Translations under genes and position numbers: made by a program
In this document: positions 8,367 to 14,360 of the stretch, piece after piece
Position numbering within the stretch: the stretch's first letter is position 1
Layout of the letters: the number at the start of each line of letters is the position of its first letter
The notes under the pieces: model-generated
Seen by the model: the letters and a program-made list of their open reading frames with translations, nothing else
What the model was told of the DNA's origin: nothing
The model's database searches: none
Assembly: GCA_024684065.1 (NCBI GenBank)
Contig: JAIKXO010000004.1
Coordinates: forward strand, 1-39,664
Origin: Lachnospiraceae bacterium
GTDB taxonomy: Bacteria > Bacillota_A > Clostridia > Lachnospirales > Lachnospiraceae
DNA length: 39,664 nucleotides
Direction: 5' to 3'

Positions 8367-9107
8367 ATGGACGTTAATGAAGAGATCAAATTGGAATTGA
8401 AGAGGCCGGGTTCTGAGCTTGCGAGCAGGCCGCTTAATTTTTTCTGGGTCGTCGACTGCTCCGGGTCGATGTTCGGGGAAAAGATGGGAACGGTCAACAA
8501 TGCTATCCAGGAAACCGTTCCAGAGATGCAGGAGGCAGCGGAAGGAAATCCTAACGCGCAGCTTATGGTAAGGACCTTAAAGTTCTCCTCCGGTGCGTCA
8601 TGGGTTAACCCCGCGCCTGTAAAGGTAGAGGATTTCGTGTGGGAGGATCTTATAGCGATCGGGGTTACGGAAATGGGTAAAGCCTTCGATCTTCTGGCAA
8701 GCGAGCTTACCATTCCTCCGATGTCTGACAGGGCCCTTCCTCCGGTGATCGTCCTGCTTTCCGACGGAAGGCCTACCGATAATTATAAGGCCTCTCTTAA
8801 GAAGCTTTTGTCGCTGCCCTGGGGTAAGAAGGCTGTAAGGATAGCTATTTCCATCGGAAGGGATGCTGACAATGATGTCCTTATGGAGTTTACCGGAAGC
8901 CAGGATCTTGTGCTCCAGGCCAATAACGCCAATACCCTTACGAAGATGATCAAATGGGCGTCTACGGTAGCATCCGTCGTTTCCGCGCCGGCAAGCCGTC
9001 CGGATCTTGGGGATTCGGAGCATGAGGGCGACAACAACGGGCTTTTGATGCTGGATATGGATAATATCCCCGATCCGAACGATATAGATACTACGGATGT
9101 CTGGTGA
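8367..9107 (+). CDS. von Willebrand factor A domain protein, TerY-like
   Basis: The start is set at the ATG at 8367 because GAGGAGG (8354-8360) lies at the right distance; the frame is open further upstream (from 8316) without a ribosome site. The 246-residue protein is a single vWA domain. The metal-ion-dependent adhesion site is complete: DCSGSM (DxSxS), a Thr in GVTEMGKAF and the Asp of LSDGRPTDN. It has no signal peptide, so it is an intracellular vWA of the TerY kind rather than an adhesin. The C-terminal tail is Asp-rich (SEHEGDNNGLLMLDMDN and onward). In TerY-P systems the vWA protein is thought to act as scaffold or substrate for the partner kinase and PP2C. The phosphatase that should follow is about 3 kb downstream, past an opposing regulator and a recombinase. 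Confidence 0.85.
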   Translation: MDVNEEIKLELKRPGSELASRPLNFFWVVDCSGSMFGEKMGTVNNAIQETVPEMQEAAEGNPNAQLMVRTLKFSSGASWVNPAPVKVEDFVWEDLIAIGVTEMGKAFDLLASELTIPPMSDRALPPVIVLLSDGRPTDNYKASLKKLLSLPWGKKAVRIAISIGRDADNDVLMEFTGSQDLVLQANNANTLTKMIKWASTVASVVSAPASRPDLGDSEHEGDNNGLLMLDMDNIPDPNDIDTTDVW

Positions 9108-9178
9108 ATCAGCTTCTGACTCTGAAAGTATCCGCTATGGCGGAACGTAAAAAGGTGCCTTTGACTCTGAAGAGTATA

Positions 9179-9640
9179 TCAGCCGTCTGTTGTTTCGGCG
9201 GCCTCTTCGGGGTCAGAGCCGGGAGCGTTTTTTTGGATACCTATCCTGATCCCGGAAATGTCCTGTTCGGTTCCCTGGTCCGCGCAGCGGACAGCTTCCC
9301 TTCTGATAAGCGCATCCACACAGGCCCGTCCGTATGCATCAAGCCTTAAGTACTGGCGGAAGATATCAATCTGTTCGTTCTGAATTTCCCATTCCACAGG
9401 CCGCCCGTCCTTAGCATAGGAAATCTTCGGGGATGAATCGTCATCCGAGTATCCCAGGATATAGTCTATCCGGCGGTCAAACATATCAGACATTATCTTT
9501 ATGATCTCATAGTCAGGGGTCCGTTTTCCGGTCTCCCACATGGCCACGGTTCCCTTTGAAAGCCCAAGTGCTTCGGCAAGGGTGATCTGGGTATATCCGT
9601 TTGCTTTTCTTAATTCTTTCAATCGTTCCGCAAAATCCAT
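9179..9640 (-). CDS. XRE-family (Cro/C1-type) helix-turn-helix regulator
   Basis: On the minus strand, AAGGAG precedes the ATG at 9640 by six bases. Residues about 4-62 form a classical lambda-repressor-like HTH: FAERLKELRKANGYTQITLA, then LGLSKGTVAMWETGKRTPDY. The remaining 90 residues are charged and not recognised; they carry no peptidase or sensor motif. The gene converges on the vWA gene (71 bases between stop codons) and faces away from the recombinase element, whose left repeat begins 183 bases beyond the start codon. It may regulate the element, itself or the kinase module. Being the only opposite-strand gene in this area suggests it arrived separately from the module. Confidence 0.85.
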   Translation of the reverse strand: MDFAERLKELRKANGYTQITLAEALGLSKGTVAMWETGKRTPDYEIIKIMSDMFDRRIDYILGYSDDDSSPKISYAKDGRPVEWEIQNEQIDIFRQYLRLDAYGRACVDALIRREAVRCADQGTEQDISGIRIGIQKNAPGSDPEEAAETTDG

Positions 9641-9822
9641 AAAAGTCTCCTTATATTATATAGCCGTACCAAATCGTTATCTGTTCCGGGGTATAGGGTA
9701 TGCAGCTACAGATGCCGTGACTCTTTTTTGTCTCATCAATGGCTGTAGACGTAAAACCGATGCCTGTAAACCGGTCTCAATTGTAAACCGGGGATGTCAG
9801 ACAGAAGTATCTTTCCACACAT

Positions 9823-9840
9823 AAAATACCACATAACGTT
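9823..9840 (+). repeat. Left direct repeat (attL-like) of the recombinase element
   Basis: AAAATACCACATAACGTT, identical to the right copy except C for T at position 15. It has one good recombinase arm (TACCACATAA), but the opposite arm expected after six bases is degenerate (AAATGCCAAG). This is the pattern expected when one half-site comes from the target and the other from the element. Confidence 0.55.
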
Positions 9841-9869
9841 AGAAATGCCAAGGGATAATCTGCAAAAGT

Positions 9870-10005
9870 GTTACAATTCAACGCTTGACCAGCGCTGAAT
9901 TGTAACGCACATCGTCCATCCTTAATCGCCTTCGGCGATGGACGATGTGCTGTTGGCTATATTTACATTATCTGCCCGAGCCACGCAGTAAATGCGTGGC
10001 TCGGG
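9870..10005 (+). repeat. Three tandem long perfect or near-perfect hairpins
   Basis: Hairpin 1: 9870-9884 with 9892-9906, 14 of 15 pairs, 7-base loop. Hairpin 2 follows with no gap: 9907-9920 with 9937-9950, 14 pairs, with an inner CGCCttcGGCG. Hairpin 3: 9975-9987 with 9993-10005, 13 pairs, loop GTAAA. None has a T-run on either side, so they do not look like intrinsic terminators. They lie inside the direct-repeat-bounded element, upstream of its promoter. Cruciform or single-strand-folded recombination or replication sites, or a structured RNA, are possible. Confidence 0.6.
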
Positions 10006-10057
10006 ACTGAACAGTAACGTAAAAGTCCCAATAATCTCACAATATGTAAGAATTGTA

Positions 10058-10086
10058 TTGACATGCAGTGCTGTCTGTGATATTAT
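10058..10086 (+). promoter_or_regulatory. Near-consensus sigma-A promoter inside the recombinase element
   Basis: TTGACA at 10058-10063, a 17-base spacer and TATTAT at 10081-10086. It is one of the best promoters seen in the window and points toward the small ORF and the recombinase. Transcription should start near 10093. Confidence 0.65.
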
Positions 10087-10107
10087 CATGATGCAAAGGG
10101 ATAAAAG

Positions 10108-10221
10108 ATGAACGAAAATACTCGTCAGCTATATGTATCTGTACATAAAGGTAAAAAGGGCCGCCGGCGGGAATTGGGAATGATCTCTGATCCTACATAC
10201 TCATCGAAAAGACAGGATTAA
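10108..10221 (+). CDS. Small basic ORF, 37 residues, unknown
   Basis: ATG at 10108 follows AAAGGG by seven bases and lies about 15 bases after the predicted transcription start. The product is rich in Arg and Lys (VSVHKGKKGRRRELG) and matches no family I recognise. It may be a leader peptide for attenuation at the terminator 260 bases downstream, a small DNA-binding accessory protein of the recombinase, or the remnant of a longer gene. Evidence is position and ribosome site only. Confidence 0.35.
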   Translation: MNENTRQLYVSVHKGKKGRRRELGMISDPTYSSKRQD

Positions 10222-10478
10222 GATTTATAAGGTGTACCGCCCGGAGGAGCTGGGAACTCTACCAGGCAGGGCATAGTGATATCGGCACTACACTCTACAG
10301 AACATGTCTGCGATACACACATGGGCATATTATACTTTATTATGCTTGATCGTACAAGTATCATAGCATTAATAGCCCCATGTCAAGCAGTGCGTAAAAA
10401 ACTGCGTAAAAGAAAGCTTTTGCGGCAGAGTTTCGTGTTACGCGGGAAATGTTTTGATATGTTCATAAATTGCTATGT

Positions 10479-10517
10479 AAGGTGAAGTGCGTTAAGTGTA
10501 TTTCACCTTTTTTATTT
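10479..10517 (+). terminator. Intrinsic terminator upstream of the recombinase gene
   Basis: AAGGTGAA (10479-10486) pairs with TTCACCTT (10502-10509) and runs into TTTTATTT. It lies between the strong promoter at 10058 and the recombinase start at 10590, so recombinase expression should need read-through or another promoter. It also argues against a translation start upstream at 10470. Confidence 0.7.
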
Positions 10518-10589
10518 CGTGATGACACGCAGGCAAACGGAGCGGATCCCGCCCCGGTGCTTATAAAAACAAAACCAAGGAGGCAAGGA

Positions 10590-11453
10590 ATGAACAGGAG
10601 ATTTATAACAGAAGAGGTTATAAAAGGATATGAATCATTTCTTAAGTACGAAGAGAAGAGCAGGGCAACAACAGAAAAGTATATCCGGGATGTAAGGAAG
10701 CTGGCGACTTTTTTGGAAGGAAGGGAACTGACTAAAGAGCTGGTGATAGGTTTCAAGGGGCATCTCAGGGAATGCGGCAGATATAATATGACAAGTATAA
10801 ATTCTTATATAGATACGATAAACAGGTTTTTTGAATATATGAACTGGTTTGATCTGAAAATAAAGACCTATCCTATGCAGAAACAAAGCTTTCAGGAGGA
10901 TGAAAGGCATATCAGCAGGAAGGAATATAATAAGCTCCTTAATGCGGCACGGCGCCTGGGGAAGATGCGGCTTTATATGATGCTTATCTGTCTGGGCTCT
11001 ACGGGGATAAGGGTGTCGGAGCTTAAGTTTATTACAGCGGAGGCTGTGCGAAAAGGACTGGCGACCGTCTGTAACAAAGGAAAGGGAAGAAAGGTCATCC
11101 TCACAGATAAGCTGTGCAGTCAGCTGAGCGAGTACATGAAAAAGGAGGGAATATCAACCGGACCGATTTTTATAACCTGTCACGGTAATCCGGTGGACAG
11201 GAGCAATGTCTGGAAGGAAATGAAGAAGCTTGCAGAAAAGGCAAAGGTTTCTGTAAGCAGGGTGTTTCCTCACAATTTAAGAAAGCTGTTTGCCTCCTGC
11301 TTCTATGATCAGGAAAAGGATATAGCAAAGGTGGCTGAAGTGCTTGGGCACAGCAGGCTTGACACGACCAGGATATATATAAGGGAGACAGCCGGAATGA
11401 TCAGGAATGTTCTCGAAAGACTGGAGCTTGTTATGGAACCGTCATGGGATTAA
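10590..11453 (+). CDS. Tyrosine recombinase/integrase (XerC/D-like)
   Basis: Start chosen at ATG 10590, which has AAGGAGG at 10577-10583; the open frame extends to 10470 but through the terminator. The 287-residue protein has an N-terminal SAM-like DNA-binding domain (about 5-95, with FLKYEEKSRATTEKYIRDVR) and a catalytic domain. The active-site set is present: Arg in GSTGIRVSEL, the beta-hairpin Lys in NKGKGRKV, HNLRKLFA (H and R), LGHSRLDTTRIYIRE (H and the nucleophile Tyr). The usual HxLRH second His is Lys. It should cut and rejoin DNA at paired inverted-arm sites; the site at 11538-11563 has this form. It lacks the extra helix of integron integrases. Nothing else from conjugation or phage is present nearby. 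Confidence 0.88.
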   Translation: MNRRFITEEVIKGYESFLKYEEKSRATTEKYIRDVRKLATFLEGRELTKELVIGFKGHLRECGRYNMTSINSYIDTINRFFEYMNWFDLKIKTYPMQKQSFQEDERHISRKEYNKLLNAARRLGKMRLYMMLICLGSTGIRVSELKFITAEAVRKGLATVCNKGKGRKVILTDKLCSQLSEYMKKEGISTGPIFITCHGNPVDRSNVWKEMKKLAEKAKVSVSRVFPHNLRKLFASCFYDQEKDIAKVAEVLGHSRLDTTRIYIRETAGMIRNVLERLELVMEPSWD

Positions 11454-11533
11454 GATCCGGGACATTTTTGCAAACGGAGACCGAACTCTGCCCTGACATA
11501 GAGTTTTGTAAGGTTCTGTAGTACATTCTTTTA

Positions 11534-11563
11534 AAAATACCACATAATGTTTCTTATGTAGTA
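11534..11563 (+). repeat. Right direct repeat with symmetric recombinase core site
   Basis: AAAATACCACATAATGTT (11534-11551) repeats the sequence at 9823-9840. Within it starts a two-arm site: TACCACATAA (11538-11547), spacer TGTTTC, TTATGTAGTA (11554-11563). The arms are inverted repeats with one mismatch. It lies 80 bases after the recombinase stop codon, the usual place for an attachment site. Confidence 0.6.
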
Positions 11564-11582
11564 AAAACTGTGCTAAATGCCG

Positions 11583-11618
11583 TCCGGAAGCATATTATGC
11601 TGTTCGGAAGGTCTTTTT
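11583..11618 (+). terminator. Probable intrinsic terminator after the recombinase
   Basis: TCCGGAAGCA (11583-11592) pairs with TGCTGTTCGGA (11598-11608) with one bulge and one G-U pair, followed after five bases by TTTTT. Reasonable, though the T-run is offset. Confidence 0.5.
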
Positions 11619-12169
11619 GCATTGCTTTTTAAATCATTCACGAAACGACAAACCTTTTTTGAATGATCATAATTTCAAACAGAAAATAAATATCATACTA
11701 CATGCTTTGTTCAGTGGGTATCGGTGAAGGTTCCTCAGTTAGATCCTGTGATATTTCTGCTATGGCATAAACAAAGTAAGTGCGGTCACAGGATAATCAT
11801 ACCTGCTTTTTCGTCGTGCTTCTCCATAGGTGCGGCTGAAGAAGATAGAACTGTAGTGACGGAGGGAAAGGCGGCGGAGAGATCCGCCGTCGGGACCTCT
11901 GGACACGCGGAAGATAAGCAGTTTTAAATTTGTTTACATTTGCTTTTGAAATCATGGCTTGTCATGCCTTATAATCGGTGCTGGAATAATAAACAATTCA
12001 AGGGCATCACAGCCCGGCTGATTTTTCTCTTAAGCATGAAGGCGGTTCCGCCGTTTCTCAGACGCATGTCCGAAAGCTCATGCTTTTTCCGTATATTGAT
12101 TTTGACAGTAAGGGGCTATATAATCAGGATACAGACAGGTATAGCACATATGTCTGAAGATATCTAAAG
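11619..12169 (+). other. Intergenic stretch upstream of the PP2C gene
   Basis: About 550 bases with no convincing gene. Short open frames at 11724-11927 and 11940-12167 lack ribosome sites and family resemblance. The only supported signal is the promoter at 11946-11975. A small GGCGGttCCGCC hairpin lies near 12040. Confidence 0.5.
11946..11975 (+). promoter_or_regulatory. Probable sigma-A promoter for the PP2C gene
   Basis: TTGAAA at 11946-11951, 18-base spacer, perfect TATAAT at 11970-11975. It is about 195 bases before the phosphatase start, so this gene can be expressed independently of the kinase and vWA genes upstream. Confidence 0.55.
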
Positions 12170-12985
12170 ATGATCGGGGAATCTGGTATGGGAATAAGTA
12201 TTTTCGGCGACTGGGCGCAGGGAGCGTCTCACAACAGAGCCGGAATAGAATGGCAGGATTACTGGCGCAAGATCGATTATATAAAAGGCGTGTCGATCGT
12301 CGCAGTGGCGGACGGGCATGGTTCGGATAAATGTCCCTACAGCGCAGAGGGCGCAAAGATAGCGACCAAGGTTTTCTGCAACCTTATGTCCGAATATTAC
12401 AACAGCTATGATGATCTGGACGCGCTTGAGACCTTCCTTAACAGGGAGGGGGATGTGAAGCTTGCAAGGACTATAGACCTTGAATGGAAGGATGAGGTCC
12501 TGTCAGCCCAGGAGCGATGCGGCAGGGATATAGAACTTCCGGAAAAAGAGATCCATATGCTTTATGGGACCACGCTTCTTGGGATGATGATAGTTGATTC
12601 CTTTGTTTTTACCCTTCAGATAGGAGACGGGGATATCCTTTATGTGGACGGGCAGAATGTTTCGCCTATGGTTGACGGTGACAGACTCCTCGGGGTCGAA
12701 ACCCATTCGCTGTCCTCCGTAAATGCCTGGAAGAATGCGGTAACAGGCATAATGAACAAGGATATGGGTGACGGAAAGCCCTATATGTATATGCTGACGA
12801 CGGACGGCTTTTCGAACAGTTTCGCAAATAAAGGCGCTTATTATAATACCTGCCGGGAATATTACGAGATGATACGGCAGCACGGGATCAGGGCTGTAAA
12901 GAGCCGTTTAAAGGAATGGCTCAGGGAGACCAGTGAATATGGCTGCGGAGATGATATTACCGCGGTGTTCGCGTACGTGGATTAG
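12170..12985 (+). CDS. PP2C-family protein phosphatase of the phosphorylation module
   Basis: A PP2C/PPM metal-dependent Ser/Thr phosphatase domain fills the 271 residues. Metal-binding motifs are intact: VAVADGHGSDKCPYSAEGA (DGHG), LQIGDGDILY, MLTTDGFSN and GCGDDITAVFAYVD at the C-terminus. No membrane helix. It would remove phosphates placed by the kinase encoded at 6873-8291, with the vWA protein as third partner, as in TerY-P triads. The ATG at 12170 has only a weak ribosome site; ATG 12188 (MGISIFGDW) after GGGGA is an alternative that keeps the whole domain. The gene is separated from its presumed partners by the XRE gene and the recombinase element and has its own promoter. Confidence 0.87.
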   Translation: MIGESGMGISIFGDWAQGASHNRAGIEWQDYWRKIDYIKGVSIVAVADGHGSDKCPYSAEGAKIATKVFCNLMSEYYNSYDDLDALETFLNREGDVKLARTIDLEWKDEVLSAQERCGRDIELPEKEIHMLYGTTLLGMMIVDSFVFTLQIGDGDILYVDGQNVSPMVDGDRLLGVETHSLSSVNAWKNAVTGIMNKDMGDGKPYMYMLTTDGFSNSFANKGAYYNTCREYYEMIRQHGIRAVKSRLKEWLRETSEYGCGDDITAVFAYVD

Positions 12986-13137
12986 GCATGTAGATTAAGT
13001 ATGGGAAAGTTCATCAGATATGGTCGATGCCGGCTGTTTATCACCGTTTAAAGAAATACGTCTGGTGGATGCGTTCCGGTGTACCTGAGGTGCGTTATTA
13101 AGCAGCTGATGCACTCGGATTTTTATAGGGGATTTTT

Positions 13138-14271
13138 ATGAGCAATATTATAGGAGATAAATTCAGGGTAAATATTTTCGGCCAGTCGCATTCCAGGGCG
13201 ATAGGTGTTGTCATGGAAGGGCTCCCGGCCGGTTTTGAGATCGACATGGAGAGGCTCTGTGCTTTCATGGCAAGGAGGGCTCCGGGCGGTGAGCTTGCGA
13301 CAAAACGCAGGGAAGCGGACATTCCGGAATTTATATCCGGGCTTTCCGGCGGGAAGACCTGCGGAGCGCCCCTTACGGCCATCATAAGAAATAATGACGC
13401 CCATTCAGGGGACTATTCCAATATAAAAGACATGCCAAGGCCCGGGCATGCCGATTATACCGCGTATGTGAAATATAACGGTTTTAACGATATAGCGGGC
13501 GGCGGCCAGTTTTCGGGAAGGCTTACGGCACCCTTATGTATTGCCGGAGGAATTGCTGTTCAGCTTCTGGAAAAAAGAGGAATAGGGGTGTACTCGCATA
13601 TATACAGCATAGCTGACATAAAGGATACGCCCTACGCCCTTTGCGGCCCTTTTGTGGATGTATCTGAGAAGGAACTTCCGGTTATTAATAACGATGTTAT
13701 TGATCCTATGAAGCAGGCGATACAAAGGGCAAGGGAGGAGCTTGATTCCATAGGGGGAATTATCGAATGCGCGCTGACCGGAGTTCCCGCAGGGCTTGGC
13801 GAGCCGATGTTTGGCGGGATAGAGAACCGGATAGCGGGGACAGTCTTCGGAATCCCTGCCGTAAAGGGAATAGAGTTTGGCAGAGGCTTTGAAGCGGCTC
13901 TTCTTAAGGGAAGCGAAAATAATGATGAATTCTGTATTGAAGCTGCCCAGGAGAAACCGTCCGGCATTTCTCCCGGGGAGGATCTCAGTGAAGGGTCTGC
14001 AAAGCCTTCCGGCATCTCTTTCGAGATCAGAACAAGAACCAACAACCATGGCGGGATCTTAGGGGGGATAACCTCGGGGATGCCTGTCGTCTTCAGGGCT
14101 GCATTTAAGCCGACCCCGTCTATTGCGAGAGAGCAGAAAAGCGTTTCGTTATCCAGAATGGAGGAAGGGATCCTTACGATCAAAGGAAGGCACGATCCCT
14201 GTATCGCAGTAAGAGCCGTGCCCTGTATCGAAGCCGCGGCAGCAGTAGTTATGCTTGATCTTGTCCTCTGA
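13138..14271 (+). CDS. aroC: Chorismate synthase
   Basis: Catalyses the last step of the shikimate pathway, 5-enolpyruvylshikimate-3-phosphate to chorismate, using reduced FMN. Family signatures are clear: GDKFRVNIFGQSHSRAIGVV near the N-terminus (His18 region), MPRPGHADYT, GGGQFSGRLTAPL and RTRTNNHGGILGGITSG near the C-terminus. At 377 residues it is close to the normal length. Residues about 270-296 form an odd Ser/Gly/Glu-rich insertion with a repeated KPSGIS, just before the conserved RTRTNN block. No other aromatic pathway gene is adjacent, so it stands alone between the phosphatase and the CapD-type gene. Confidence 0.96.
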   Translation: MSNIIGDKFRVNIFGQSHSRAIGVVMEGLPAGFEIDMERLCAFMARRAPGGELATKRREADIPEFISGLSGGKTCGAPLTAIIRNNDAHSGDYSNIKDMPRPGHADYTAYVKYNGFNDIAGGGQFSGRLTAPLCIAGGIAVQLLEKRGIGVYSHIYSIADIKDTPYALCGPFVDVSEKELPVINNDVIDPMKQAIQRAREELDSIGGIIECALTGVPAGLGEPMFGGIENRIAGTVFGIPAVKGIEFGRGFEAALLKGSENNDEFCIEAAQEKPSGISPGEDLSEGSAKPSGISFEIRTRTNNHGGILGGITSGMPVVFRAAFKPTPSIAREQKSVSLSRMEEGILTIKGRHDPCIAVRAVPCIEAAAAVVMLDLVL

Positions 14272-14322
14272 CCGGTGTGCCGTGGCACTATAGAAAAGCT
14301 GTCGGGAAGAAAACAGTAACCA

Positions 14323-14351
14323 TTGCATTAAAGGGTGGTTTTTGATAAAAT
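14323..14351 (+). promoter_or_regulatory. Promoter of the CapD-type gene, giving an almost leaderless mRNA
   Basis: TTGCAT at 14323-14328, 17-base spacer, TAAAAT at 14346-14351. The expected start of transcription, about 14358, is only a few bases before the ATG at 14361, and no ribosome site precedes that ATG. Confidence 0.5.
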
Positions 14352-14360
14352 CCCCTATGT

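Larger units (their letters stand above)
10093..10517 (+). ncRNA. Predicted short transcript: leader or small RNA ending at a terminator
   Basis: The stretch from the expected start at about 10093 to the intrinsic terminator at 10479-10517 would be a transcript of about 425 bases ending 73 bases before the recombinase start. It holds a 37-codon ORF at its 5' end and several smaller inverted repeats, such as CGTAAAAG/CTTTTGCG near 10403-10422. It could be an attenuated leader controlling the recombinase or an independent small RNA. Predicted only from promoter and terminator positions. Confidence 0.3.
9823..11563 (+). mobile_element. Candidate 1.7-kb tyrosine-recombinase element between vWA and PP2C genes
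   Basis: The segment is bounded by two direct copies of AAAATACCACATAAYGTT (9823-9840 and 11534-11551, 17 of 18 identical). It contains three tandem long hairpins, a near-consensus promoter, a 37-residue ORF, an intrinsic terminator and one tyrosine recombinase gene. The right copy continues into a symmetric core site, TACCACATAA, six bases, then TTATGTAGTA, with arms matching at 9 of 10 positions. This is the geometry of sites cut by tyrosine recombinases (two inverted arms around a 6-8 base overlap). Deleting one repeat and the interior would leave a single intact core site. No cargo genes were recognised. It may be a minimal integrative element, an excision remnant or a recombinase-driven switch. 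Confidence 0.55.

Noticed and set aside
9104..9349. Open frame of 81 codons overlapping the end of the vWA gene.
   Set aside because: It overlaps the XRE regulator on the other strand for much of its length and has no ribosome site of its own.
9866..10010. Possible integron attC sites in the hairpin cluster.
   Set aside because: The hairpin ends do not match RYYYAAC/GTTRRRY, no cassettes follow, and the recombinase lacks the integron-integrase additional motif.
10470..10589. Upstream extension of the recombinase frame to 10470.
   Set aside because: It runs through an intrinsic terminator and has no ribosome site, whereas ATG 10590 has AAGGAGG at proper spacing.
11724..12167. Two short + strand frames before the PP2C gene.
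   Set aside because: No ribosome sites and no resemblance to known proteins; composition is like noncoding DNA.
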